Shown here: positions 46,756-56,195 of the stretch, piece by piece
Layout: every line of letters starts with the position of its first letter
How positions within the stretch are numbered: the stretch's first letter is position 1
Source: Gammaproteobacteria bacterium
GTDB lineage: Bacteria > Pseudomonadota > Gammaproteobacteria > Arenicellales > UBA868
Direction of reading: 5' to 3'
Length of the DNA: 64,000 bases
Assembly: GCA_022450155.1 (NCBI GenBank)
Contig: JAKUQR010000008.1
Coordinates: 78,283-142,282 of the forward strand
Program-made: the position numbers and the translations under genes
Notes under the pieces: model-generated
The model's input: the letters and a program-made list of their open reading frames with translations, nothing else
Databases searched by the model: none
What the model was told of the DNA's origin: nothing

Positions 46756-47778
46756 ATGAACGCTGACGGTTCCAGACCAACACTTCAGGTCAGCCACCTG
46801 CAAACGTCTTTCATGACTAAGGCGGGCGAAGTCAAGGCGGTCGATGACGTCAGCTTTTCGGTGCACCCTGGCCGAGTTTTGGGTCTAGTCGGCGAGTCGG
46901 GTTCCGGCAAGACTGTGACAGGGTTTTCAATCATGGGCCTGGTGGATCACCCAGGCCGTATTATCGGTGGCGAAGTCCGCTTTCGGGGAGAAAATGTAGT
47001 CGGCGCAACCGAGCAGCGCTGGCAGCAGTTGCGCGGCAACCAGATCGCAATGGTCTTTCAGGACCCGATGATGACGCTCAATCCGGTGCTGCGCATCGAC
47101 ACCCAGATGATCGAAGCGATCCGGGCACACGAGTCACTCAATCGCAATGAGGCGCGCCAGCGTGCACGCGATGCCCTCGGCCAGGTCGGGATTCCATCGC
47201 CGGACGAGCGGCTGAAGGCTTACCCGCACCAGTTCTCTGGTGGCATGCGCCAGCGCGTGTCCATCGCTATCGCTCTTTTGAACAAACCGGACCTGATCAT
47301 TGCGGACGAGCCAACGACAGCGCTAGACGTCACGATCCAGGCCCAGATCCTGCACGAAGTACAAAAGCTCTGCCAGGAAACCGGGACGGCGCTGATTTGG
47401 ATTACGCACGACCTCTCGGTTATTGCGGGTCTTGCAGATGATGTAGCCGTGATGTATGCCGGCCGGATCGTCGAATACGGTGAGGTAGACAATGTGCTGG
47501 ATCGCCCGATGCATCCTTACACCTTCGGGCTGATTGGTTCAGTGCCATCCCGCAACCGGCGAGGTGCGCCGCTTCATCAGATTCCGGGAATGACACCATC
47601 TCTGCTGAACTTGCCGCGGGGTTGTGCCTTTAGGACTCGCTGCCCGCAGGCAGTCGACCTTTGTGGTACAGCACCCGAAGTCTCCGAACCGCGAGGTAGT
47701 GGCAGGCTGATACGATGTCATTCGCCAATGTCGCCTGCCGGATTGACGACTGAATTACCCGGAATTTCTGCCTCATGA
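46756..47778 (+). CDS. dppD: Dipeptide-type ABC transporter ATPase (DppD-like)
   Basis: First ATPase, 340 residues. Walker A GESGSGKTV near residue 48, Q-loop MVFQDPMMTLNPVLRI, signature FSGGMRQRVSIAIALL, Walker B LIIADEPTTALDVTIQAQIL. The C-terminal oligopeptide-transporter extension contains CAFRTRCPQAVDLC, the cysteine cluster reported to bind an iron-sulfur cluster in related proteins. It ends with a four-base overlap into dppF. Confidence 0.93.
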   Translation: MNADGSRPTLQVSHLQTSFMTKAGEVKAVDDVSFSVHPGRVLGLVGESGSGKTVTGFSIMGLVDHPGRIIGGEVRFRGENVVGATEQRWQQLRGNQIAMVFQDPMMTLNPVLRIDTQMIEAIRAHESLNRNEARQRARDALGQVGIPSPDERLKAYPHQFSGGMRQRVSIAIALLNKPDLIIADEPTTALDVTIQAQILHEVQKLCQETGTALIWITHDLSVIAGLADDVAVMYAGRIVEYGEVDNVLDRPMHPYTFGLIGSVPSRNRRGAPLHQIPGMTPSLLNLPRGCAFRTRCPQAVDLCGTAPEVSEPRGSGRLIRCHSPMSPAGLTTELPGISAS

Positions 47779-48803
47779 CCGATGCCCATCCGAACCACAA
47801 AACACCGATCGTTGAGTTACGGAACATTTCAAAACGCTTTGTCAAACGGCTTGATTTTGCCGGGCGTCTGGCACAGAAGCTCGGTGCCAATGTTCAAGAA
47901 GAGGTGGTGCATGCGGTAGACAGTGTGTCACTGTCGATCTTTGAAGGTGAAGTTGTTGGACTCGTCGGTGAATCCGGATGTGGAAAGTCGACCTTGGGCC
48001 GCATCGTTGCAGGTGTATACCAGCCGTCGAACGGACAGGTGTATTTTCGTGGCAAACCTATGGCGGAGATGTCGGGTACTGTCGCCCGTGATACCGCACT
48101 TAGCATACAGATGATCTTTCAGGATCCAATGAGTTCGCTTAATCCGCGTCTGCGCGTTATCGATATTGTTGGTGAAGCGCCCATGGTTCACGGGGTCGTT
48201 GACCGACGCGACGTTGAAGCGCATGTCATTCAGGCCATGTTGCGGGTAGGGCTAGATCCAGACTTCATTCGCCGGTATCCACACCAGTTTTCAGGTGGCC
48301 AGCGGCAACGGATTGGTATTGCTCGAGCCCTCGCAGTAAATCCGGAGTTCCTTGTCTGTGACGAATCGGTTGCGGCGCTAGATGTATCGATTCAAGCCCA
48401 AGTCTTAAATCTGTTTATGAATCTTCGCAAGGAACTTAATCTGACCTACCTTTTTATCAGTCATGATCTCGGTGTGGTCGAGCACCTCAGTGATCGTGTT
48501 GTGATCATGTATCTTGGTCGGGTGGTCGAGGTAGCAACGACCGAGGCGTTATTCACATCGCCAAAGCACCCTTACACACAAGCGTTACTTGCCGAGGTCC
48601 CCAAGATAGATTCGCGACGTCGTCGATTCGAACCGGTTCAGGGTGAGATTCCGTCTCCCCTGGATCCGCCCACGGGCTGTCATTTTCATCCGCGCTGCCC
48701 ACATGCAATTGAAACATGTACTAGAGAACAGCCTGAGCTACGCAAGACTGTAGGTGGCCGCCTGGTTGCCTGTCATCTGGTTGAATCCACGTCACCGGAC
48801 TGA
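47775..48803 (+). CDS. dppF: Dipeptide-type ABC transporter ATPase (DppF-like)
   Basis: Second ATPase, 342 residues. Walker A GESGCGKSTLGRIVAG near residue 65, MIFQDPMSSLNPRLRV, signature FSGGQRQRIGIARALA, Walker B FLVCDESVAALDVSIQAQVL, and tail GCHFHPRCPHAIETC. The unusual N-terminal KRFVKRLDFAGRLAQKLGAN is common in DppF. It completes the five-gene importer; the following gene is on the opposite strand. Confidence 0.93.
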   Translation: MTDAHPNHKTPIVELRNISKRFVKRLDFAGRLAQKLGANVQEEVVHAVDSVSLSIFEGEVVGLVGESGCGKSTLGRIVAGVYQPSNGQVYFRGKPMAEMSGTVARDTALSIQMIFQDPMSSLNPRLRVIDIVGEAPMVHGVVDRRDVEAHVIQAMLRVGLDPDFIRRYPHQFSGGQRQRIGIARALAVNPEFLVCDESVAALDVSIQAQVLNLFMNLRKELNLTYLFISHDLGVVEHLSDRVVIMYLGRVVEVATTEALFTSPKHPYTQALLAEVPKIDSRRRRFEPVQGEIPSPLDPPTGCHFHPRCPHAIETCTREQPELRKTVGGRLVACHLVESTSPD

Positions 48804-48853
48804 ACTGGTCGGGCAGTTGATCGTGAGTGTAACAACTCCGGTCTATTGTGCAG

Positions 48854-49840
48854 TCAGCCGTTCGGTGTAATTGGCTGCGCCAGTCGAACAGCAGTTTTAC
48901 CTGGGTATAGTCGCCGGGTCGGCATAATCAGGACAGTCGGTTCAAACGGTGCAGTAATCGCACGTGATCCATCGTGCCCAATCAGCGTACCTTTGGCCAA
49001 GTGTTCGAAACCGGTCCACTGCTGGTCGAAAACGAAAGCGTTCGTTTCGATCGTCACAACCTTGTCGACCCGATAGAAATTCTGACCTTGAGGACTTGGA
49101 CAACCTTTTAGTGTTTCTGCACCGAAATCAGGGGCCATGACAGCTGCGGCGTGGAGGAAACGAACCATCACAGCTTTTGCCATTTCCGCTGAAGTCGCTT
49201 CCCAGTGCTGGCCACATTCTATGAGGAGCGCATTGCGTGGGCTGTCGGGATCACGGAACGCATTGTAGTCACGCATACGCATGCCTTCATTATGTCCTTT
49301 GTCGGTGACCACGGTTGCGGGCAAGCCTACCTGTGTTGCCAGCTCCAGTCCCTTGGCTACCATTCCAGCCATCATCAGTGGAAGGCAGGGTTGTTGCATT
49401 GAATGAATGTCAAGCAGCAGGTCAACATTGTCTAGGAATGGTCGGATTTCACGGGCCCGCTGAACTTCACTGGTGACTTTTCGATCGGGATCATCCAGTA
49501 CACCCGGTCCCCACAAGCGGTTGAAGTCCTCGTCTACCCAACGTGAGCGGTTTGGATGTTCGGGATCGTAGCTAAGGTATGCCTCGACGTTCATGAATCC
49601 AATACTCAGTCGGCCGGCTATAGGCTTAACCTTCTGCTGGAGTAGCCAATCAGCTGCGATAGCGCCACAGAGCTCGTTACCGTGCACCACTGTAGATATA
49701 AATACATGCGGTCCTGGTTGACCTGAATCGAGGGTGTGTAAATAGTCGATTCCGGAATTCCCGGTTTTATAGGCTGTGATATCAACGGGATCGAGTTCGA
49801 CCGGCAGATCATTTTCATAGTCCAGAAGCGGATCAGTCAT
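48854..49840 (-). CDS. Succinylglutamate desuccinylase/aspartoacylase family hydrolase
   Basis: Zinc carboxypeptidase-like deacylase (AstE/AspA family), 328 residues. Zinc ligands lie in STVVHGNELCGAIAAD (H-x2-E type, about residue 55) and in LLLDIHSMQQPCLPLM (His, about 152). The active Glu region is NALLIECGQHWEATSAEMA near residue 230. Substrate of such enzymes is an N-acyl amino acid. The gene convergently abuts the Dpp operon and is followed on its own strand by nothing here. It may act on an imported N-acyl or N-carbamoyl compound; that is inference from neighbours. Confidence 0.85.
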   Translation of the reverse strand: MTDPLLDYENDLPVELDPVDITAYKTGNSGIDYLHTLDSGQPGPHVFISTVVHGNELCGAIAADWLLQQKVKPIAGRLSIGFMNVEAYLSYDPEHPNRSRWVDEDFNRLWGPGVLDDPDRKVTSEVQRAREIRPFLDNVDLLLDIHSMQQPCLPLMMAGMVAKGLELATQVGLPATVVTDKGHNEGMRMRDYNAFRDPDSPRNALLIECGQHWEATSAEMAKAVMVRFLHAAAVMAPDFGAETLKGCPSPQGQNFYRVDKVVTIETNAFVFDQQWTGFEHLAKGTLIGHDGSRAITAPFEPTVLIMPTRRLYPGKTAVRLAQPITPNG

Positions 49841-49869
49841 AGTGGAGATTTCCTTCGTTCTACTGGGAG

Positions 49870-50922
49870 TCAGTTGCGTAGATTACGCAATAATTGAAAC
49901 AATGCGGGTCCGGCAGCAGCGATCATCGTAATACGAAAAATATGCAGGGTCGCGATGAACGCAGTATCACTATCCATCGAGATTGCAATCAAGCTCATCT
50001 CTGCCAGACCACCGGGCGCCAGTGCGAGCAGTAATGCTTCTTCACTGATGTTGAGAACAGGTGCCAACAATTGTGCCAATCCTACTGCTACTGCCAGCAT
50101 GATAATAGTTGCAACAAACGCGGCTATAGCAGGACGAAACATGCTACGTGGACGCATACCCCGAAACTGTGCACCGATGGCAGAACCAATCACGACTTGG
50201 GCGATAGTAACCACGGGAGTTGGCAGTGGTGTGTTTACCAGGTCAAAGTTATAGACAATCGCGGACAGGACCATGGGTATGAGAATTTGGCCGAAAGCGA
50301 GGCCAAGTCGGCTCGCCAGCCAGAAGCCAGCTAAACCGCAACCCGAGAGGAGGATGATTTCTTTAAAGTCAGGATACGACGTCTCTGGAGTCGGTAGGAC
50401 AGACAAACTGGGGACTTCAACACCGACGACAGTAACAAAGTACAGTGGAATTGAAAAAACCACCAGGAATACTCTTGTCGCATGGGCGATTGGAATCAAC
50501 CGACTGTCTGCACCGGCCTGTTCCCCAGCGATTGCCATGATTCCCAGGCCACCCGGTGTGCTTGAGAAGTAGGCTGTTGTGGCATCCATATAGCCAAGTC
50601 TGCGAAATATAAAGACGGCAACGGTGGTGGTCACGATAACGTATACCAGCATCACCAGTAATGCACCGCCCCAGGTAGACAGATTGTCCAAGGCTCCAGC
50701 GGTGAAAAAACTGCCCAGGAGAATGCCCAGCACAACAACCATGATATTTCTGAGCGGCATATAGCGTCGAACCGGCACACCGCTAAATGCGCAAGCTGAT
50801 ACAAATATCATGCTCCCCAGCATCCAGGGTAGCGGAAGTCTCCAGTAGTAAAACAATGCGCCGCCTGCCGTGCCAATGACCAGGCTGAGGAGGACGGCCA
50901 CTGTGGGTTTGGGTTCAGCCAC
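49870..50922 (-). CDS. AbrB family membrane protein
   Basis: Predicted ten-helix membrane protein of the bacterial AbrB (regulator of aidB expression) family, 350 residues, with an internal duplication of about 150 residues. Repeated blocks are GGALFYYWRLPLPWMLGSMI near the start and GLAFGQILIPMVLSAIVYN in the second half. The helix-loop STPGGLGIMAIAGEQAGAD recurs as LLALAPGGLAEMSLIAISMD, which is diagnostic. The family's transport role is unproven. GTG start at 50922. It is 30 bp upstream of the deacylase on the same strand and possibly co-transcribed. Confidence 0.85.
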   Translation of the reverse strand: MAEPKPTVAVLLSLVIGTAGGALFYYWRLPLPWMLGSMIFVSACAFSGVPVRRYMPLRNIMVVVLGILLGSFFTAGALDNLSTWGGALLVMLVYVIVTTTVAVFIFRRLGYMDATTAYFSSTPGGLGIMAIAGEQAGADSRLIPIAHATRVFLVVFSIPLYFVTVVGVEVPSLSVLPTPETSYPDFKEIILLSGCGLAGFWLASRLGLAFGQILIPMVLSAIVYNFDLVNTPLPTPVVTIAQVVIGSAIGAQFRGMRPRSMFRPAIAAFVATIIMLAVAVGLAQLLAPVLNISEEALLLALAPGGLAEMSLIAISMDSDTAFIATLHIFRITMIAAAGPALFQLLRNLRN

Positions 50923-51054
50923 CGCTATGGCGGCTATAGCAGCCGAAACCCAGACTGTAAGCGAAGTGATTGGGTGGGTTTTTCAACAAGTTGGCATAGG
51001 ACCACTGACCAGTGGTCATCTAAATATCATCCGGTTGTCGTACCACCGTTGGGT

Positions 51055-52098
51055 TCAATCTGGATTGTCCTGTACACCCAGACGCTTCTGAAGCGCGGAA
51101 CTGGTTGTGGTGTATTGAAGTTTATGTTTTGTGTCGGGGTCAAGATATTGTTGTATTGCAAAAGCCGCCAAGGCCCCTTCGTGGAAACCGCTCAGGATAA
51201 GCTTCTTCTTACCCGGGTAGGTGTTGATGTCACCGATAGCATAGATTCCGGGTATGTTGGTTTGAAACGTTTCTAGACTAACACTGATGTGCTTGCGTTC
51301 GATGTCCAGACCCCAGTCAGCGATAGGACCAAGGTCCGGCGACAGGCCATAGAATACTAGAAGTTCATCCAGTTCAATTCGTTGGGGTTCACCATCTCCA
51401 AATGGTGCGACGTCGATAGCAGTGATCTTGCCCTGGTCTGACTGATAGCTTGGTATGCGGCCGATCAGGCAGTCCACGGGTTGATTAGGGTCGTCAATTA
51501 GTTCATGCATTTTGGCAACCGATGCGGGTGCTGCTCGGAATTCATCTCGGCGATGGACGATAGACACATGCTTTGCAATAGCTGCTAGTTCCAATACCCA
51601 GTCCAGAGCTGAGTCCCCACCTCCAACAATGACGACCTTTTTGCCTTTGAAATGGAGCTTGTCTGCCACATGATAATGGAGATTGCTTTGTTCGAATTGA
51701 TCAATACCGGAAAGCCGTAGCGGCCTGGGTTTAAATGCACCAAGACCTGCAGCGATGACTATAGTTCGGGTCTGGAAATGAATGTTGCCCTCAGTGTGTA
51801 ACTCAAAAGAGTTGTCTTCCAGTTGCGCCAGTTGAGTGATGCGATGGCCCAGATGGAAAGTTGGATCGAATGGTTTGAGCTGTTCAGCCAGGCGGTCAAT
51901 CAATTCCTGTGCACCGACGATCGGCAGCGCTGGTATGTCATAGATTGCCTTATCGGGATAGAGCATAGTGCACTGCCCGCCCACAACGGGGAGCGAGTCG
52001 ACGACTTGAGTATCGATGCCCAGCAACCCGAGTTCAAAGCACTGGAAAAGACCGCTGGGACCCGCGCCGATAATGACGACGTCTGTTTTAATAGTCAT
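51055..52098 (-). CDS. Ferredoxin-NADP reductase, thioredoxin-reductase-like
   Basis: Flavoprotein that moves electrons between NADPH and ferredoxin or flavodoxin, 347 residues from the ATG at 52098. FAD loop VVIIGAGPSGLFQCFELGLLG, VGGQCTMLYPDKAIYDIPALP (the redox-Cys pair of thioredoxin reductase is absent, as in this FNR clade), NADPH loop KVVIVGGGDSALDWVLELAA, and the C-terminal AIGDINTYPGKKKLILSGFH. The in-frame extension upstream (to 52194) is not conserved. It diverges from the OYE-type gene at 52288 and could supply its electrons. Confidence 0.88.
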   Translation of the reverse strand: MTIKTDVVIIGAGPSGLFQCFELGLLGIDTQVVDSLPVVGGQCTMLYPDKAIYDIPALPIVGAQELIDRLAEQLKPFDPTFHLGHRITQLAQLEDNSFELHTEGNIHFQTRTIVIAAGLGAFKPRPLRLSGIDQFEQSNLHYHVADKLHFKGKKVVIVGGGDSALDWVLELAAIAKHVSIVHRRDEFRAAPASVAKMHELIDDPNQPVDCLIGRIPSYQSDQGKITAIDVAPFGDGEPQRIELDELLVFYGLSPDLGPIADWGLDIERKHISVSLETFQTNIPGIYAIGDINTYPGKKKLILSGFHEGALAAFAIQQYLDPDTKHKLQYTTTSSALQKRLGVQDNPD

Positions 52099-52287
52099 GA
52101 TGGCTGAGTATAACTCTGTGTGTTGGCTGAGCTTCCCGAGGTTGACTGAGTTTTCGACTGGTCGTGGTTTCGTCAACGGGAGATAATCGGACATCAGCCA
52201 TAGCGTCTTAAGCGATCGGCTGTACTGTTTGGGTTAAGCAGCACCCTGAAACCGGATTGGCTGGCGGTAGATCAGCGGAGATAAATT

Positions 52288-54336
52288 ATGCAGACAGATG
52301 AGCTATCCAGTAGCAATGATCCACTGCTGCAGACCTTCACACTCAAGCACTTGACGCTGAAAAACCGCATCATGAGCACCAGTCATGCCTGTGGTCTGGA
52401 TGAGAACGGTTTCACCGGCGACGCTTACCAGGCCTATCACGAAGAAAAGGCACGTGGCGGTCTGGCGCTGACGATGTTCGGTGGATCAGCATCGGTAGCA
52501 CCAGATTCGCTCTGGCCCGACGGTCAGGTTAATGTCAGCACCGATGGGATAATTCCACTGTTCGAGCAGTTCACTGCCAAAATCCATCGTCATGGTTGTG
52601 CGCTCATGTGTCAGATCAGTCATCTGGGGCGACGAGCGGAATGTTATGCCGGCGAGTGGCTGCCGGCGATTGGCCCATCGCCGATACGCGAGACGCTGCA
52701 TCGCAGTTTCCCCAAGGCTATGGACCGGCATGACATTGACCGTGTGGTCAAGGCCTATGGGGCGGCTGCCCGCCGCTGTCGGGATGGCGGTCTCGATGGT
52801 ATCGAAACTCTGGGTTCAGGACATCTTATCGGTCAATTTTTGTCACCCTATACCAACCATCGTAAGGATGAATTCGGTGGTTCTCTGGAGAACCGCTGTC
52901 GTTTCGGGTTGATGGTATATGAAGAAATTCGTCGACAGGTCGGCGCTGACTTTGTTGTAGGATTCCGATTTGTCATCGATGAGAAAGGTGGGGATCACCT
53001 CGATTTTGAGGACTGCCTCAGGATAGCGGATTTGTTCGAATCGAGCGGATTAATTGATTTTTTCAATGCAATTTACGGTAACGTTGATACGGAGATCGCC
53101 CTTGCGGTCGATAATATGCCGGGAATGGCGTCGCCCATCGCACCGTGGTTGAGGCGGGTCGGTGAATTCAAACAACATGTGGGCCTGCCGGTGTTTCACG
53201 CGGCTCGAATCACCGATATTGCCACTGCTCGCTATGCGATCACCGAGAACCTGCTGGACATGGTCGCCATGACACGGGCACACATTGCCGACCCTCAAAT
53301 CGTAAACAAACTCGTGTCCGGGCAGGAAGATCGCATACGTCCCTGTGTCGGTGCGACCCACTGTATGTCTGCTAATCGACCGACATGTCTGCACAACCCG
53401 GCAACGGGTCGAGAACTCAAGCTGCCGCAGGTGATCACGCCCTCTGTACAAGGGAACCGTCGTGTTGTTGTGGTCGGTGCGGGGCCAGCCGGTCTTGAAG
53501 CTGCGCGGGTATCCGCGGAACGCGGCCACCAGGTCATCCTTTTCGAGGCCTCAAACCAACCCGGTGGCCAGGTGATCATCGCGACCAGTAGCAGTTGGCG
53601 TGGCGATCTGGCTGGGGTGATTGATTGGCGGGTTAGTGAAACCGCCCGTTTGGGAGTAGACCTTCGTCTGAACACATTGGCTGGTGTCACAGAGGTGACC
53701 GCCGAAAGACCGGATGTGGTCATTATCGCGACCGGCGGTCTGCCAGATATGGGGTTTGTTGAAGGTGGTGAATTGTGCACCTCCAGCTGGGATTTACTCA
53801 CAGGACAGGTTTCCATCGAAAGCGATGTCATCGTCTATGATGGAACGGGACGGCACGTGGGTCCTTTATGCGCAGACATGATCGCATCGGCAGGCTGTGC
53901 CGCTACGCTGGTGGGAATCGACGGCCTGTTGGCGCCAGAATTGGTCTACTCGGAACGCGTGGTGTGGCGCCGACAGATTTTCGAACTGGGTGTAGATACG
54001 TTGTTCGACCATCGACTGACTTCAGTATCGCGGGAAGATGAAGGTTTGCGGGTTTGTTTTACCTGCGAGCTTAATGAGAGTGAAACCATACACTATACAG
54101 AACAGGTGGTTGTGGAAGTCGGCACGCAGCCTGCCGATGAGCTTTACCAACAATTGCGGCCAGACTCGATTAATGATGGGGTCACAGATATTGATGCACT
54201 TTTGTCGGGATCGCCACAGGTGGCTGGTACAACAACCGATACCACGTTCGAACTGCACCGCATCGGTGATGCGGTGGCGAGTCGAAACATCGCTGCTGCC
54301 ATGCTGGATGCATTACGACTGTGTGCAGTGATGTAA
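52288..54336 (+). CDS. OYE-type flavin/Fe-S demethylase (N-methylproline demethylase-like)
   Basis: Long flavoenzyme of 682 residues, architecture of trimethylamine dehydrogenase and 2,4-dienoyl-CoA reductase. Residues 1-350 are a TIM barrel binding FMN (TLKNRIMSTSHACGLDENGF, QISHLGRRAE, DGIETLGSGHLIGQFLSP, FGGSLENRCRF). Residues 385-680 bind FAD/NAD (VVVVGAGPAGLEAARVSAERG). Between them lies the Fe-S region RPCVGATHCMSANRPTCLHN. By memory the CVGAT...CLHNPATGRE pattern matches proline-betaine-pathway (stachydrine / N-methylproline) demethylases, which also replace one FadH cluster cysteine by Ala. Substrate is inferred, not shown. Clear GGAGAT before the ATG. Confidence 0.82.
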   Translation: MQTDELSSSNDPLLQTFTLKHLTLKNRIMSTSHACGLDENGFTGDAYQAYHEEKARGGLALTMFGGSASVAPDSLWPDGQVNVSTDGIIPLFEQFTAKIHRHGCALMCQISHLGRRAECYAGEWLPAIGPSPIRETLHRSFPKAMDRHDIDRVVKAYGAAARRCRDGGLDGIETLGSGHLIGQFLSPYTNHRKDEFGGSLENRCRFGLMVYEEIRRQVGADFVVGFRFVIDEKGGDHLDFEDCLRIADLFESSGLIDFFNAIYGNVDTEIALAVDNMPGMASPIAPWLRRVGEFKQHVGLPVFHAARITDIATARYAITENLLDMVAMTRAHIADPQIVNKLVSGQEDRIRPCVGATHCMSANRPTCLHNPATGRELKLPQVITPSVQGNRRVVVVGAGPAGLEAARVSAERGHQVILFEASNQPGGQVIIATSSSWRGDLAGVIDWRVSETARLGVDLRLNTLAGVTEVTAERPDVVIIATGGLPDMGFVEGGELCTSSWDLLTGQVSIESDVIVYDGTGRHVGPLCADMIASAGCAATLVGIDGLLAPELVYSERVVWRRQIFELGVDTLFDHRLTSVSREDEGLRVCFTCELNESETIHYTEQVVVEVGTQPADELYQQLRPDSINDGVTDIDALLSGSPQVAGTTTDTTFELHRIGDAVASRNIAAAMLDALRLCAVM

Positions 54337-54345
54337 GGTAAACAA

Positions 54346-55110
54346 ATGGAATCGATATTTGACTTAAGTGGCAGGGTTGCACTGGTCACTGGAAGTACTC
54401 AGGGACTGGGGTTCGAGATGGCTAAAGGACTGGCCAAAGCAGGGGCCCACGTTCTAGTAAATGGCCGGGACAACGATCACGTAGCAAATGCTGTGTCACT
54501 GATCGAGTCCTCCAAAGGCAGTGCGCAGGCATTGGTATTTGACGTGTCAGTCGATTCCGCGCGCGCAGCCGCATTGTCGGAAATTTCCAGTGAATACGGC
54601 AGGTTGGATATTTTGATTAACAACGTCGGTATGCGTGACCGTAGGTCTATGGAGGAGATTGATGGTCCTGATTTTCAGGCACTGTTACAGGTTAACCTGA
54701 CCTCTGCGTTTCTTCTTTGCCGGGAGGTTGTGGGACTGATGCGCGCCCGACAATGGGGACGTATAGTGAATATGAGTGCATTGGGTTCGGCGGTGGGATT
54801 GAAACTGAGTCCGTCTTATGCCGCATCCAAGGGTGCGCTTGAGTCATTGACCCGTACGCTTGCTGCTGCACTCGGTCTGGATGGCATTACTGTCAACGCA
54901 TTAGCCCCCGGATTTTTTGCGACCGAAGCCAATGCGGCCATGGTTGCCGATGAGGATCTTTTTCAGAAACTGGCCAGCCGTACGGCCTTGGGCCGTTGGG
55001 GTGAGCCGCACGAGATAGCCGGTGCGGCCGTTTTTCTGTGCTCCGAAGAGGCGGCCTATGTTACAGGTCAGGTGCTGACCGTCGACGGGGGCTGCGTGTC
55101 GTATTTCTGA
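54346..55110 (+). CDS. Short-chain dehydrogenase/reductase
   Basis: Classical SDR of 254 residues. Cofactor loop LVTGSTQGLGFEMAKGLAKAG near residue 14, NNVG in DILINNVGMRD, the catalytic Ser in IVNMSALGSAV, Tyr-Lys in PSYAASKGALESLT near 158, and the C-terminal QVLTVDGGCVSYF. The layout is that of gluconate 5-dehydrogenase and 3-oxoacyl-reductase-like SDRs. It begins 9 bp after the OYE gene, so the two form an operon, in which the SDR might oxidise a hydroxylated product. Confidence 0.88.
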   Translation: MESIFDLSGRVALVTGSTQGLGFEMAKGLAKAGAHVLVNGRDNDHVANAVSLIESSKGSAQALVFDVSVDSARAAALSEISSEYGRLDILINNVGMRDRRSMEEIDGPDFQALLQVNLTSAFLLCREVVGLMRARQWGRIVNMSALGSAVGLKLSPSYAASKGALESLTRTLAAALGLDGITVNALAPGFFATEANAAMVADEDLFQKLASRTALGRWGEPHEIAGAAVFLCSEEAAYVTGQVLTVDGGCVSYF

Positions 55111-55216
55111 CTTTCCGGTTGTTTTCTTTGTTCATGTTACCAATTTCTTGGTCTGGATACAGGTTGATACACAAATATTTGATGACAACCTGCGAATGTG
55201 AACTGGTGTTTGTTAA

Positions 55217-56137
55217 TTGACGACAGCTGCCTCCAATCGACTATTCTTCGGAATCATGCTGATGGTGGTGGCTATGTTGGTGCTGCCATTCATGGATGCG
55301 ACAGTTAAGTTATTGAGTAGCCGATATCCGATACTGCAACTCATCTGGGCGCGATTCTTTTTTCATTTTCTACTTGTCCTGCCATTTGTCGTCATTCGGT
55401 ATGGCAAGCAGGTAATCCGTGCTGCCCACCCTGTATTGCTGCTCAGTCCTGGACTGTTTCTGCTGGTTGCATCAGGTCTTTTTTTCGCTGCCATTCAGTA
55501 CATTCCTCTTGCCGATGCGATTGCCATTCTGTTTGTTGATGCTGTAATCGTGGTGGCCTTGTCGCCGTTGGTTTTAGGTGAATACGTGCCAGCCAGACGC
55601 TGGATCACCTGTGCCGCCGGTTTCCTCGCAATTCTGATTATCATCAGACCAGGTGGTACAGAGTTTCACTGGGCGAGCCTACTCGCCCTGGCTGCTGCCT
55701 TGTTCTGGGCGCTGTATTTTTTGTCAACTCGAGTGATGAGTGTCCAGGTTCCACCGCTTTTGATGTTGGGTTGGCAGTCGGTCAGCGGATTTGTTCTGAT
55801 GACTGCCGCGTTACCGTTTTATTGGGTTACACCCACCCTCGTCGACGGGATTCTGATGGTGGTTATTGGAGGTATTGGGGCAGTAGGTCATCTGCTGTTC
55901 ATACGGGCTTCATCACTTGCGCACGCATCATTACTCGCGCCACTTCGCTATCTGGAGATCGTTATGCAGGTTTTGTTGGGCTACTGGCTGTTCGGGGACT
56001 TTCCTGACTTGTGGGCCTGGGTCGGGATCGCCTTGATTATTGGCGTTGGTGTTTATCTTGGCCGAACTGAACTGGTGCAGAGTGTACCTGGCAAGCTTCA
56101 AGTTAAAGTAGATGACGGCAATCACACAGTTCGGTAA
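55217..56137 (+). CDS. EamA/DMT superfamily transporter
   Basis: Ten-helix drug/metabolite transporter made of two EamA halves, 306 residues. First half MDATVKLLSSRYPILQLIWA, FFAAIQYIPLADAIAILFVD near residue 95 (helix 4 signature) and RPGGTEFHWASLLALAAAL (start of the second half). The second half ends with SSLAHASLLAPLRYLEIVMQ and WVGIALIIGVGVYLGR. Likely a metabolite exporter; the substrate is unknown. TTG at 55217 is the chosen start; an ATG 13 codons in is possible. Confidence 0.86.
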   Translation: MTTAASNRLFFGIMLMVVAMLVLPFMDATVKLLSSRYPILQLIWARFFFHFLLVLPFVVIRYGKQVIRAAHPVLLLSPGLFLLVASGLFFAAIQYIPLADAIAILFVDAVIVVALSPLVLGEYVPARRWITCAAGFLAILIIIRPGGTEFHWASLLALAAALFWALYFLSTRVMSVQVPPLLMLGWQSVSGFVLMTAALPFYWVTPTLVDGILMVVIGGIGAVGHLLFIRASSLAHASLLAPLRYLEIVMQVLLGYWLFGDFPDLWAWVGIALIIGVGVYLGRTELVQSVPGKLQVKVDDGNHTVR

Positions 56138-56195
56138 AGTCTCTCCTCCGTGGCAGGCGGGTTTGTTCTAAATAATCTGCCGACTCTGGAAACAA

